Under the pieces are notes generated by a model that saw only the letters and a list, made by a program, of their open reading frames with translations, made no database searches and was not told the DNA's origin. A DNA stretch of 64,000 bases from Liolophura sinensis (lineage: Eukaryota > Mollusca > Polyplacophora > Chitonida > Chitonidae). This document shows, piece after piece, positions 34,901 through 45,904 of the stretch; within the stretch, counting starts at the first letter, position 1, and every line of letters starts with the position of its first letter. The stretch spans positions 17,309,127 through 17,373,126 of the forward strand of contig NC_088297.1 of assembly GCF_032854445.1 (NCBI RefSeq), written 5' to 3'. Both the position numbers and the translations under genes were made by a program.

Positions 34901-37900
34901 TGAGTAATAAGTGGACGCATGTGTTTCTTTTGAGTCACAAGTGGTCGTGTCATGAGGACGTTTGTGTTTTCAGAGGCTCATCTGCTTCCATTGCTGCTAA
35001 TCCAACAAGTGCTAATGCTGCTTCAGAATTTGAGCAACTACAGAGAGGTAAGTTTTTGTAAAATAAATAACATCATCTCTGCTGGGGAACTTACATGCAT
35101 TTTCATTTTTGTGTTGGGTTTGGTGTTCTTTTCATCTAGAACAGTTAAATGGTACACAGTATATTTCATTACCACAACAACATTTGGTGATACTTGACTG
35201 AGGGGCGAACACTGATCGAATGGATAAAGGTGAGGCCATTACTCTGGGGTGGAAACTTCCTCCTTGTGAAATCTTCCTTCAGAAAAGTGAAATGTTCTTG
35301 AGCTTGACATTTTGCCATAAGAAACGTTCGTAGCTGAAACTGAAAGAAAATGAAAAATGAGTAGCAGAGTAAAGAGTAGGCTGATGTGGAGCTAAGGGAT
35401 CTTTCTGCTGATGCCAACAAGCTGCGTTGATTACTGTAATTCACCTAAAGTTAAGCGTTCTTAAACTGATACATTTTATGTGATCCGTCTACATTATGGT
35501 ACCATTAAAGCATTTCCTTTTTGGTGAAGTTTGATCAGTTTCTTACGAGAAAAAGTAAAGTGTTGCATTTATTTAAAGTAAAGAAAAGCTAAAATATGAA
35601 GTAAAAAGGTTCATCATACAGACAACTGAAAACTGTGTAAAACTACTTTCATTTATTTTTTTCAGATTTTTTTTTAAGGGTGTTGAAAGGCATTCAAATA
35701 TTTGAACAGTAGGCTTTATAAGCCATACTGACGGTATCTAGGAACTCTGATGTCACACCACCTTTGTTTTTTTTTCGTTATGCTCGCCAGAAGGAAGCAG
35801 TTTTTTTGGGAACATTATTTCAGTAACTTTTTACTCGTGGCTAAAAAGTTATTCGAACTTTCAGAGTCATGATTAGAGTTGGATAAACTTCCTGTGATGT
35901 CAGAGATATAAAGCCCCCCTTAGAAGTCATATGTTTGAGCGCCTTTAACTCTCTTCACAAAAATCTAAAAAAGTAAATTAAAGTATATTTATGAATAGTT
36001 TTAAGTGGCCTATTTAATGATGCCTACTTCGATTTTTAGAGGTCTGAACGTGCTTCTGAAAGTGTTGTTATATGTTTTTCACTGATGTATTAAGAGCTGA
36101 ATGCTTCAATCATTAAAAATGTTTGAGTTCAGAAGTCTCTTAAATGCTGACCCAGGAGTCTCTCACCAATGCGGTCGCTGTGAGTTCAAGTCCAGCTCAT
36201 GCTGGCTTCCTCTCCGGCCGTATGTGGGAAGGTCTTGCAGCAACCTGCGGACGGTTGTGGGATTCCTCTGGGCTCTGCCCGGTTTCCACCCACCATAATG
36301 CTGACCGCCATATAAGTGAAATATTCTTGAGTGGGGCGTAAAACACCAATCAAATAAATAAATAAATAAATAAATCTCTTAAATGCACAACATATAGTAA
36401 CCTGGTTAGTTGTTGATGATGAAAAGTAAGTACATGAGAAGGTCTGCCTGCAACCTGCGGATGGTCATGGGATTCCTCGGGTACGGCGTAAAACACCAAT
36501 CAAATAAGTAAATAAAGAAATAAATAACGGAAAATAATTTTGACATACCTTAACATTAGGTGACATGGTTTTAATCTGTTTTCAGAATTAAGCTATCTTG
36601 ATAACAAAGAGAACATCCTGGATCAGCTGGTGGAACATTCTACGAAACAGTTGAAACATTTGACGGAAAACCAGGAAAACTCAAAATATCCTTATCCGAC
36701 AGCTCCATACCTTCTTACTTTTCTTCAGCCCCAAAGTCTATTTTGTATGTCTATCCTTGCATTCATTTGCCTACTAATCCACTCAATTTGCCTACTAATC
36801 CGCTCAATTTGACTACTAATCCGCTCAGTTTGACTACTAATCCGCTCATTTTGACCACTAATCCGCTCAATTTGCCTACTGATCTGCTTAATTTGCCTAC
36901 TAATCCATTACCCTGTCTCCATCTTCGTTACTGATATTTATTCAAACATTTGCTTGATTTGTTGTTTTGCGTTTTGGTCTCTTCAAATCAGTACTTGCAT
37001 TAATTAGCATATTAATCAGCTTAATTTGCATAACTGCTGTATCCACCGTAATTGTGGACGTATTGAAGGGAGATTTACGAAAGTTAGCCCTTATGGTCTT
37101 CTAAAGCCACATGCTATGTGTATCACTGTGGAGTACTGCAATTTGCATTGGTTTTGTTCAGTATTTTTTGTACTAATCATGAAAGCATTTTGTATGCCAC
37201 ACGTGTGTGCTATGTTGACCTTCCGGAAGTTAAATTTGGGCTACAGTTTTGTACTACATTTATGCTGGTTTTTCCTTAACTCGGTCACGTTAGCTTATGT
37301 CACATATCAAGACATTCGTAGTATACAGTCATTTGAAGAGCAGACAGTGATTGCAATCAAAGCTCCACCAGAGACAAGACTAGAGGTTCCAGACCCATCA
37401 CAGGTAAGTGGGCTATATGGTTAAGCTGTTTGCCACTAGGTAACCATGGTTACGGGTTGATAATTTAGTCATGTTTTGATTAAGTTGGTGCTGTCACTCT
37501 AATCTCGAGTCCAGCTCATTTGGGCCTTCTCTCGTATGTGGTTGTATGTGGGAAGGTCTGTCCACAGACTGCGAATGGTTGTGGATTTCTCCAGGGCTCA
37601 GCCCAGTTTTTTTCCCCACCATAATGCTGGCCGCCGTCATGTAAGTGAAATATTCTGATTACGGCATAAAACCGGGGTCAAATAAATAAATAAAACCTAA
37701 AGGTGATGGAATTAGTTACATTTCAGACTAAGTGGTGTAAGTTGCAGAATTTCAGTAGGTGTTGTGTAAAATATCACTCTTGAAATGTACGTTGTATCAA
37801 AGCCTAACCGAAATACTTGTAAGCTGTTATGATTGGATGAATGTCACACTGCAATGACCGAATGGTAGAAGATGTCTGCCTCAGAAGTGAGCTAAATGTG

Positions 37901-40900
37901 AGTTGTGTTTGTTGTCCCCACCCCACTTGATGTTCTGTGTAAGGGGATTGACTAAGTCCTAATCATGCCGAAGTCAGTGACTTGGTCTACTTTGACTGGA
38001 TGGGACGTTGTACAGTATAGCATTACAGTGGGGCAGCACTGTAAACATCAGCAGTGAGATCAGTCCTGCTAGAAGGGGACACCATTTTGGTATGACTGAA
38101 ATAATGTTAAACCCAAGATAACTTGTGTGAAAATCCTCGGTGATTTTAACAAGTTGTGTATATTTGCTGCACATAGCTAGTATTAGACAAGCGAGACGGC
38201 CTCCAACACAGGACTTAGTGATGTGTGTATTTACACGAGGCATTTTGTTTTTTCTGTCAGAGCATTCAGATCTGGCTGAAGAGTCACAAAGGCCCTGTAG
38301 AAGTGTACTTGTGTCCTGAGGAGGCTCCAGAAGGGGCGGCCACGCATGACAGCAGCACAAGCGAGGAGGAGGAGAGCTCCACATCATTCTCAGAGGACTC
38401 CTGCTCCAATGACAGCTTCAAAGGTGAGTCCCACATTACGGACCCTCAGTGAAATAACATCAGCCACCACAACAAAAAATCCTTCAGTAATCAGTTAAAC
38501 GCTGATGAGATGAAAAAAGGAATACCGTATTTGCTGGAAAGGTTTGTTGGACCGGGATTTCTTTCACCCATAGTAGTGCAGACCTTGAAATAAGGAAATG
38601 GAAGGGTAGTGGCTCTGTACAATTTGCTAAGGGGAGTCTCTTGGGAACAGTAAATCGCTCCATGTCGTGAACTAAGGGGAGCTATGCAGACATGAATCGC
38701 ATGTATCGGTCTTTCTATTGTGAGGAAAAAATGTGACCTCAGATACGTGTAGTCTTAGTTAAAGTACACAGTGAATAGGTATGAACATGTGAAAGGAATC
38801 TCAGTCCACGACATCATTAAATAATGACACACTGACAGGTAGAGATACCAAGGTTTGGCTGATCAATGCATAAAGAATATCTCGTTTAAATTCGTCACCA
38901 CAAGCCTGAACCGTTAAAATTAAACTCATCTAATCTTTTCGTTTATTGTTTGTGATGATCCTCAACTGGACATGTATGACTTTTTGGCAATACACAAAGA
39001 CACAGGAAAACATGTACTTAGTGAATGAAAAATCACATCATTGAAGAAATACCAATGCTACATATTTGTCATTGAAGAAATACCAATGCTACATATCTGT
39101 CATTGTAACAGCAAATGCCATGCTATCACACCCGTATATAGGAGCCTCCGTGGCTCAGTCGGTTAGCACGCCAGCGCAGCCATCCAGGAGTCTCTCACCA
39201 ATGCAGTCGCTGTGAGATCAAGTCCAGCTCATGCTGGCTTCTTCTCAGGCCGTATATTGGAAGGTCTGTCAGCAACCTGCTGGTGGTCATGGGTTTCTCA
39301 GGGCTCAGCCCGGTTTCCTCCCACCGTAATGCTGGCCGCTGTCGTACAAGTGAAATATTCTTGAGCACGGTGTAAAACACCCATCAAATAAATAAATAAA
39401 TAAATCACACCCGTGTAATCTTAGCGTTGATGACAAATGCCTGGTGAAATTGTGCTTTGTCAAGTAGCTTGTCTCGTTAATGCATGTGCAGATCTCCTCA
39501 CGTGCTTTCCCGCGGATTCTACTGAATGTCAGAGCATTTTCTGCAGATTCACTGGTGCCGTAGCCAATGTCACTTGCATTCCACCCCAGAAAAGTGGATA
39601 AATTAACAAAATTTCCCTTGTTGCCTCTCTCAGTTACAATGGACGCCAGCACGATACCATCTTCCAGTTCATAACGTTTTCAGTGAGCATGTGTCGCTTC
39701 TCAAAGCGGCAAAGCTTCCAGATTGTCAGCTGTTCTGTATGAGAGCAAGTCTGCATGTGTTCGATACGAGTGTGTCCAGACATTCCATAGAATTTTTGTT
39801 TCGAAATCTTGTTGAAATAAAATGAAATAAATACTGAACACTTTACAGCAAGGGGTGCGATGAATCTCATTCTCAGTGTAAGGTTTGGATGCGCAATGTC
39901 TGCTGACTGCTATGTTACATGTGAAAAATACTGGAGCATGGCATTAGACAACAATAACATAAATGGTGCCAAAGTTGCCTGAAAAAATGCATTTGTAGAC
40001 GAAACTAAAGGTCATGAAGCATTGCTTTGTTATCTAACTTTTCGTTCCAAACAAACCTCAGGTCACCTGTCTGAGATCAGTAGAATTCTCGGAATCTGGC
40101 AAAACGAGAAACTCTGCATGGATTGTAATAGAGACCTTTAGTAAGAAGTCAGAAGTTCAACTTGTAACCTCAAACTAAACTAGGTAAACTGATTGTACTT
40201 TTGAAGTTACAAGTTTCACTTGGTAACATCTAACTAAAGGTTTCTATTGCACATTTTAAAACCACTGATAAGAATAAGGAAAGATAAGGCCAGGTAACAA
40301 AGCTCTCTTAGTTTCCTCTACCCATAGACCTGATCCCAGGATCACGCAGCAGTCTTAGACTTAAGTCAAACTTTTAACATCAAAATACATGTAGTTTATT
40401 GTGCTAAAATTGTGATACACTTTAGGAATTTGCTTCAGTTCTGAGGTTTGTCTCGGTTCTTCCTGATAAAATCGAAAATTGGCGATTAAGTTCCAGTCCA
40501 ATACAACACGCTGAGACGAAGTGGGAATTAAGTCAGAGACGGCATCATGATCCTCCTGGGGCCAGAACCCGATCGTCCTGAAAGTGGAAGACAAAAAAAT
40601 GACCACCCACCTGTATGCAGCTGCAACAAAACTGCAACAGTAAGAACGGTTGTAGCTCAAAGATTTCCAGTTCAGTATAAACTCCTATCAAGTTTTGGAT
40701 AAATGGGTCAATAATTTTTGTCTTTCTCTGCCTGTAGGTGGAGCTGCAAAGTCAGCGCTTCTGATGGACCAGGACATTTTACCTGACACAGAACAATTAA
40801 ATCTGACACAGACAGAGGACCAGAACCTAGATGCACTGGTGGCCCTCGAGCCGCCCATCAACGTGGAGGATTATATCTTCAGTTTAGAAGAAGGGGAGGG

Positions 40901-40940
40901 AATCGCAGATCTGTTTGATGCGTATGACATGCAGTTTTAG
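28966..40940 (+). CDS. E2F: E2F transcription factor, E2F1/2/3 class (complete, 9 coding exons)
   Basis: Activator E2Fs bind TTTSSCGC sites with a DP partner and drive G1/S genes, restrained by RB. Exons are 28966-29280, 32416-32521, 34061-34152, 34417-34541, 34974-35047, 36586-36685, 37289-37403, 38261-38423 and 40738-40940. Phases match throughout, giving 430 residues. Residues 106-113 (AKRKLELE) match the cyclin A-binding/NLS motif found only in E2F1-3. The winged helix is at about 147-213, including [13 protein letters not shown] (187-199). The DP-dimerisation coil is about 214-271. The marked box starts [12 protein letters not shown] (272 on) and includes [12 protein letters not shown]. 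The C-terminal RB-pocket motif ([20 protein letters not shown], 408-427) is intact. Exon 1 is not conserved with families I know, but starts at the first ATG after E2F-site-bearing DNA. Intron 6 is AT-AC; the others are GT-AG. Confidence 0.96.
30691..31046 (-). mobile_element. SINE family B, full length, in E2F intron 1
   Basis: On the minus strand a tRNA-like head (CCCGGATAGCACAGTTGGTA, then GGATCAATCCTGGGTCGAGT) leads into a body with GTTCAGCATGAAGGGGATAG and CGACTGGTTGACCCGTATCA. It ends at TTAAACCCCAAGCACTCACT repeats. It is flanked by a perfect 12-bp target duplication, AGTGGTAATTGA (30679-30690 and 31047-31058). It is the reference copy for the fragments at 3290, 8084 and 55293. Confidence 0.92.
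31501..32295 (-). mobile_element. piggyBac-like DNA transposon remnant in E2F intron 1
   Basis: The segment starts TTAACTCATTTGCT and ends AGCAAATGAGTTAA. These are TTAA target duplications (31501-31504 and 32292-32295) plus 10-bp perfect terminal inverted repeats (CTCATTTGCT), the hallmark of piggyBac elements. Further in, CTTGGTCCCC on the left mirrors GGACCAAGGGG on the right. The minus strand carries the start of an acidic ORF. Total length is 795 bp, too short for a full transposase. Confidence 0.82.
31715..31975 (-). pseudogene. Broken N-terminus of a piggyBac-like transposase
   Basis: From an ATG at 31975 the frame reads [18 protein letters not shown] and then a stop (31919-31921). 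A shifted frame continues with [20 protein letters not shown] and further acidic residues. Acidic, Ser/Asp-rich N-termini of this kind precede the DDD domain in piggyBac transposases. The catalytic domain is absent, so it is non-functional. Confidence 0.6.
32641..33909. repeat. 40-bp minisatellite with a palindromic core, ~32 copies, in E2F intron 2
   Basis: Thirteen exact 40-bp periods run from 32641 to 33160, and about 19 more copies with small deletions (34-43 bp) follow. A typical unit is CAGCCTGTGTGACCTAGATC followed by ACAAGCAGTCAGTGCCTCCA. The core TTGTGATCTAGATCACAA (for example 32767-32784) is a perfect 18-bp palindrome. The commoner GTGACCTAGATCAC form contains TGACCT, the complement of a nuclear-receptor half-site. 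It lies wholly inside intron 2 (32522-34060). Confidence 0.95.
34575..34656 (+). mobile_element. SINE family A 3' fragment in E2F intron 4
   Basis: CCATAATGCTGGCCGCCATG, GCGTAAAACACCAGTC and the AAATAAATAAATAG tail mark a short, 5'-truncated copy. Confidence 0.75.
34725..34960. repeat. Degenerate ~30-bp tandem repeat in E2F intron 4
   Basis: About seven units of the type TTTCCTTTGAGTAACAA plus GTGGACGTGTG run up to the exon 5 acceptor at 34973. They give apparent open frames on both strands. Confidence 0.8.
36148..36374 (+). mobile_element. SINE family A, 5'-truncated, with 12-bp target duplication
   Basis: It starts within the tRNA-like head (TGACCCAGGAGTCTC) and ends in five AAATA units. 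TCTCTTAAATGC flanks it at 36136-36147 and 36375-36386. The body keeps the family blocks. Confidence 0.9.
36436..36526 (+). mobile_element. SINE family A, internally deleted copy
   Basis: AGGTCTGCCTGCAACCTGCG and GGTCATGGGATTCCTCGG jump directly to GTACGGCGTAAAACACCAAT and an AAATAAG-type tail, so the CCATAATGCTGG segment is deleted. Confidence 0.75.
36686..37288 (+). other. U12-type AT-AC intron (E2F intron 6)
   Basis: No GT donor exists where exon 6 must end. Instead the intron begins ATATCCTT, the U12 5' splice consensus. It carries the branch sequence TTCCTTAAC at 37272-37280, and ends CGGTCAC about 9 nt after the branch adenosine. Splicing here joins ...NSK with [10 protein letters not shown] in frame, reproducing the family's conserved residues. 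Minor-class introns are known in vertebrate E2F genes. The 603-bp intron also holds a 21-bp repeat array. Confidence 0.93.
36766..36912. repeat. 21-bp tandem repeat, 7 copies, inside the U12-type intron
   Basis: Units read TTTGMCTACTAATCCGCTCA plus one base, with few changes. Several contain CTACTAATC, close to a strong major-class branch sequence (CTAAC/TACTAAC-like). Confidence 0.9.
37490..37693 (+). mobile_element. SINE family A, 5'-truncated, in E2F intron 7
   Basis: GAGTCCAGCTCATTTGGGCC, GGGAAGGTCTGTCCACAGAC, CCACCATAATGCTGGCCGCC and the AAATAAATAAATAAA tail identify the family. It is moderately diverged. Confidence 0.82.
38424..40737 (+). other. E2F intron 8
   Basis: GT-AG intron of 2.3 kb. 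It contains a near full-length SINE and, at about 40020-40150, a copy of dispersed repeat family D. Nothing else is recognised. Confidence 0.8.
39136..39403 (+). mobile_element. SINE family A, near full length, with 11-bp target duplication
   Basis: It starts at a tRNA-like head (CCTCCGTGGCTCAGTCGGTT) and ends in AAATA repeats. ATCACACCCGT flanks it at 39125-39135 and 39404-39414. This is one of the clearest copies in the window. Confidence 0.92.
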
Positions 40941-43340
40941 GCTTACATAGACATAGAGAATTTGGCATCTTGGGGAAAATCTATGCCAGTTGTCTGACTT
41001 GATTCACCAAACATTAATGATGTCCAGGTGATAAAGACTGAGGTTTTTACTGCTCTCAAAACTGCTGTTTTACATTGTAAGTTTATATTTACATGCAGGG
41101 TCTTTAGGATCGATTAATATGTGAGCAATGTTGGCCAATTATATTCAAGATAATGGGTGTTAAGGAGTGAAAATATTCCCTTTTACATGGTCTTGTTTAA
41201 GCATAGTTCATGGGGTGAACTGATAGGCTATAAAAAAGCCGCTGTAGTAATCAATAATTATACTAATTAAGTTAATAATTTAATGATACAAAAGTGTTGT
41301 TTTGTCATTATCACCATTATCACCATAAAGAACTTTATGTAATTTCATGTCTTGCTGGAAATGTAATTGTAATACTGTTAATTCACACAGAAATAGTAAA
41401 ATAAAAAATCTGCTAAGAATTTTATAAATTTCACAGTTTACAAGTTTGTAGATACAACCATTGGCAGCATCAGTTTTTTATGTACTTTAATTCGAAATAG
41501 GGGTAAGAAGGTATAATTATCTGTGTTGGACTAACTTCTGAGCACCTAAATTTCATAATTTAGGAAAAAGTGAAGAAAATATTAAAATTAAAATAAAATA
41601 AAATATTAAAATTAAAATAAATGCCTCTTCTGGAAATTGATAATTAATGGTTATCCCTGCATTTGTAACATAAAATTAATGTAATTAAATTAAAAAAAAA
41701 ATTGCCTTCATTTGACTCGAACCAGTCAGGGTTCTTGCACATTTTTCACAGTACATGTAATATTCACTTCATCTGTTTGGAGAAAAGAAATGAGGAAAAC
41801 ATTTTGCGTTGTCGACTCTTGCGACTCAAAAGAAATAAACCTTTTGTTGCTCAAGGTATAAAGCCTCCCAAAAGTGTACGATTTGATAACATAAAAAGCA
41901 GCAGTTGCTGTGTTCTGTTTGCAGGAGTCTACTACAGGTAAAACTAGCTGTACATTGTAAGTCTTTTAAACAGATGCATCTTACCACTGCACACTGTCCA
42001 GAGACAGATTTCCTTCCTTTATGAATGAATTTTGTTCAGTATCATTTCATGCTATCAAAATGGTTGTAGCTACAACAGGCACTTCCTTGTGATAGACTGT
42101 ACTCTAGATGCAGAGATATCCAGGAAACTGACATTTTGGAGAAATGACAATTTTTTTTCTTTTTCTTTCACAAATGGTCAGGAAAGTGTAGCATTTCATG
42201 TTTTACTGAAAAAAATAAGGGGTTGCATTTATTCCTGTCACTTGAAATCAATGGGGCGAATATCCAAGTTTGTCATGTGTATGAACATCTACTTTTTGAG
42301 ATACGTGCTGGTTATTGGCAGCTGGATTTTTACAGGAGAAAACCGTAGTCGTGTGGCAAAAAGTTATGGTTTGTTCATGTTTTTCACTGTGACGAGTAGA
42401 AATGTAAGTTTTGAAGTTTATCAGTTGAATGCGAGGTTAATACTACTCTGCTAAAACAACACGAAAGCTGTTACATGTATATAAGCAATACAATATAGGT
42501 TAAATGGTGCTATGTTAAGATGAGAAATCAATTTGTGTGCATTATATCCCAGCAGTATCCAGATTGTATTGAAGTGTGTTTGATAGGTTATAATTCCAGA
42601 GCATGATTATGTTAAATGGATTCTCTTATACAGCCCTGGTGGAAACTTTGTTGTAGAAGTGACGGGCAGCATTCTGTAGAAGCTACCTTACTCCGCTGAT
42701 GTGTGTTAATTAAAAGCTATACTTAGCTTGTTAATCAAACTCAGTTTTGTTTTGCTCGGTAGTGCCGAAAAATTAGCTGTTTTATGATTTCTTTTTTTTT
42801 TTTGGTTTTGTGACGTAAAACCAGGATTTGCATGTCAAATTGTTGCGTGAGGAATTAAACTGCTTTGTGTGCCGATCTATTTTTCTGTTGCATGTACAAT
42901 TAACAGCAACTTCATCTTAAGTAATGCTTTTGCATTTATTAATGATATATATCTAAATATATATGTGTATATATATATATATCGAAAGTTATATATTTAT
43001 TGTCCCAATTTCAAGAATGGGACAAAGTACTCTATTTGCAGGACTATTATCTTACGAAAATGGTCGTTAAATATCTTCAGGAATGCTCATAGTTTAGGAC
43101 AATTTTGACCCAAGTAAAAGTTAATATGTGATTTAAATGTTTGTTTTTTGAACTTTTCGCATGTTCTGACAATTCTGTGGCAATTTAAAGCGCATAAACT
43201 GAACATCATGTATAAGTTTTACGTTTTGCCTTTTGTTTGTGGAAAATTATTGTGCAGTTGAAGTGTAATTTCCTTAAGTATTGGATTCTCGAAAATAAAG
43301 TTGTTGTAGATGTCCATAAAAAAATCATTTCTTCGAAAAA
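40941..43340 (+). other. Probable E2F 3' untranslated region and flank
   Basis: After the TAG at 40938-40940 the sequence is AT-rich with no SINE until 43601. AATAAA-type signals occur from about 41397. A cleaner one lies at 43294-43299, in GAAAATAAAG, followed by T/G-rich sequence. An (AT)n run lies near 42960-42982. The true 3' end is not determinable here. Confidence 0.4.
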
Positions 43341-43600
43341 ATATAACTTGAAATTGCTTGTTTTCATGTAATTACCAGGTCATTAAACAAAATTCGAGCT
43401 AATTTATTATCTTTGAAGCTTATCGCGTGAAGTGACTGAAAAATGGTAACTGATCTTGCCTGATATTATTCAGGTGAAAAACATCAAGAATTAATTGAAT
43501 AAGTAACACAATTCTATTTAAGATACCATCATTGTGAAATTTATTTTCTGGTCAGATTTGTCTAGAAATAATGAGGATGATTCTTCTATTTAATGCTGTA

Positions 43601-43857
43601 TTTATTTATTTATTTATTTGATTGGTGTTTTACACTGTACTCAAGAATATTTCACTTATACGACGGCGGCCAGCATTATGGTGGGTGGAAACCGGGGGAA
43701 ACCCACGACCAACCGCAGGTTGTTGGCAGACCTTCCCACTTACGGCTGGAGAGGAAGCCAGCATGAGCTGGACTTGAACTCACAGCGACAGCATTGGTGA
43801 GGCTCCTGGGTCATTACGCTGCGCTAGCGTGCTAACCGACTGAGCCACGGAGGCCCC
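43601..43857 (-). mobile_element. SINE family A, near full length, with 12-bp target duplication
   Basis: TTTAATGCTGTA flanks it at 43589-43600 and 43858-43869. It holds the full body in reverse, ending at the tRNA-like head (GCGCTAGCGTGCTAACCGAC, GAGCCACGGAGGCCCC). Confidence 0.93.
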
Positions 43858-43869
43858 TTTAATGCTGTA

Positions 43870-44505
43870 AACAGCAATTTTAATGGATGTTAGTGTGTTT
43901 TATAAGCTTTGAGACATTTTCTCTTCCTGTGTGCAGTAAAGATATTTATTCTCTGTCTGATTTCTTGTATTATACAGTTTTTATCAGTCAAAATTAGAAA
44001 GTAATAAAGTATGTTTAAAATATGAACATTTTCTTAGTTTTGTGCATTATAACATTGGTAATTGTATTGACAGCACATTAATACTTGGTGCATGGTCGAT
44101 TTCCATCTGAATGAATCTCTAATTCAGATTGCCTGTCATCCGTGTCTCGTGGTTGGGTCAGTCAAAGCACATAGTTGCTGGCTTACTTTCTGATGGTAGG
44201 TTGGAAGGACTGTCAGCGACCTGTGAACAAGGCCTTCATGACATAATGGTCTGCCATGCTCTTGTTTTTTGTCATACATGAAGTCTGAAGATTACAGTTC
44301 TGTAACAAGTGGGGGAGTTCCCCAGTAATTTGCCAAACGTCAGTGGTTTACTCTGCATAGGCATTCTGGTTTCTTCCACCTATCAAACAGATTAGGCCAT
44401 ATCAAACAATAAATTTCAAATTTTCACTCTTAAATCCTTCCTGGCATGGTTGTAAGCATCAGGAAATAGGCCAACAGATACTACATGTACATTGTCTTGA
44501 TGTCC
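43870..44505. other. Intergenic DNA
   Basis: No gene is recognised. A fragment near 44190-44230 (GGAAGGACTGTCAGCGACCT) may be a decayed SINE A piece. Confidence 0.4.
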
Positions 44506-44508
44506 TTA

Positions 44509-44985
44509 TGCTGTGATTGAGTGGGTGCAATGTCTAGCGCCTTGTGCTGTGACTCAGTGGGTGTGATATCTGGTGTCCTTGTGCTGTGACTGAGTGGGTG
44601 TGATATCTGGTGTCCTTGTGCCGCAACTGGTGTGCGTTTGATGTCTGGTGCCGTGACTGAGTGTGTGATGTCTGGTTTTTGTGCTGTGACTGAATGGTTG
44701 TGATGTCTGGTGTCCTTGTGCTGTGACGAATTGGGTGTCTCTCTGGTGTCCTTGGGCTGTGACTGTGTGGGTGTGATATGTGGTGTCCTTGTGCTGTGAT
44801 GGAGTGGCTGTGATGTTTGGTGTCCTTGTGCCGTAACTGAGTGGGCGTGATGTCGGTGTCCTTGTGCTGTGACAGTGGTGATGTCTGGTGTCCTTGTGCT
44901 GTGACTGAGTGGGTATCATGTATGGTGTCCTTGTACAATGAGTGGGTGTCATGACTGACCTCCTTGTATTGTGACTGAGTGGGAC
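44509..44985. repeat. 37-bp minisatellite, ~12 copies
   Basis: Units of the type CTTGTGCTGTGACTGAGTGG plus GTGTGATATCTGGTGTC repeat with small deletions. The minus-strand Thr/His/Ser-rich open frames (to 169 codons) arise from the repeat and show no start or splice context. Confidence 0.92.
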
Positions 44986-45000
44986 AGTTTGGATGTCCAG

Positions 45001-45147
45001 CTAAGGCAGTAAGAGTGGAGGAATCCACAAATTTTCTGTCCAAGGTCGGAGTTCAACCAGCACCATGCTATCCGTCCAGGCGATCACAAGAATCACCAAA
45101 ACTGCACAGCCACAAACAGCTCCATCCGACGTGAGGATGTTGGTCAT
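45001..45147 (-). CDS. Unassigned 48-residue ORF with a hydrophobic segment
   Basis: A minus-strand frame from ATG at 45147 to TAG at 45001-45003 gives a hydrophobic stretch (GCAVLVILVIAWTDSMVLVE) followed by WTENLWIPPLLLP. I do not recognise it. It could be a chance frame beside the minisatellite, or a terminal exon of an unrecognised gene. No conserved family motif supports it. Confidence 0.12.
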   Translation of the reverse strand: MTNILTSDGAVCGCAVLVILVIAWTDSMVLVELRPWTENLWIPPLLLP

Positions 45148-45634
45148 GTGGCTGGTGAGAGGTGCTCTAAAAAGGACAGCTCTAAATTGAAATAAATGTG
45201 GGCATCACAAGACAGACTACTAAAAACTATGTCCAAGAGTAGGCCTACTTAGTCATATTTTTATACTTTTTTTTTTCAAGACGGAATTACTGTAAGTGCC
45301 TTCAAATGTTTGAGGGTGAGCTTTTTCATGCATATTTTTCACTCTTCCATACGATGAATCTTCCTTCATTTTTCTAGCTTTCTTTCACTTCTTGTGACCT
45401 TTGGAACTACTTTGTCAGCATTCATCAATAAAGTCGTTTTAGATCGTTGGTTAGAACTGCGATTAAGATAAGACATGTTGAGACTTGCTGCGCGCTATCC
45501 TGACATTGCGGCGCCACAGCCAGTACTAAAACAAAAGCAAATATAACACCGTGGGCTCAAACAGCGGAGCTTCGTATCCTTTCGTCTATCTTAATCCCAG
45601 GTTAGAATGATACTGTCCATGCTTTAGATAAAGA

Positions 45635-45904
45635 TTTATTTATCTATCTGATTGGTGTTTTACGCCGTACTCAAAAAAATTTCACTTATATGACGGCGGC
45701 CAGCATTATGGTGGGAGGAAACCGGGCAGAGCCCAGGGGAAACCCACGACCATCCGCACGTTGCTGGAAACCCTTCCCACGTACGGCTGGAGAGGAAGCC
45801 AGCATGATCTGGACTTGAACTCACAGCGACAGCATTGGTGAGAGACTCCTGGGTCATTTCGCTATGCTAGCGCGCTAACCAACTGAGCCACGGAGGCCCC
45901 GGAC
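45635..45904 (-). mobile_element. SINE family A, full length, with 13-bp target duplication
   Basis: CTTTAGATAAAGA flanks it at 45622-45634 and 45905-45917. The complete body and tRNA-like head (CTAACCAACTGAGCCACGGA) are present in reverse orientation. It is one of the least diverged copies. Confidence 0.93.

Larger units (their letters stand above)
35048..36585 (+). other. E2F intron 5
   Basis: GT-AG intron of 1,538 bp. It contains two SINE family A copies (annotated separately); the rest is AT-rich without recognised features. Confidence 0.8.

Noticed and set aside
39136..39240. tRNA gene-like head with A and B boxes
   Set aside because: It is the 5' part of a SINE shared by many copies. 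It lacks a proper cloverleaf acceptor stem and is followed by the SINE body.
44534..45043. 169-codon Thr/His-rich frame on the minus strand
   Set aside because: It is generated by the 37-bp minisatellite, and a second frame is equally open.
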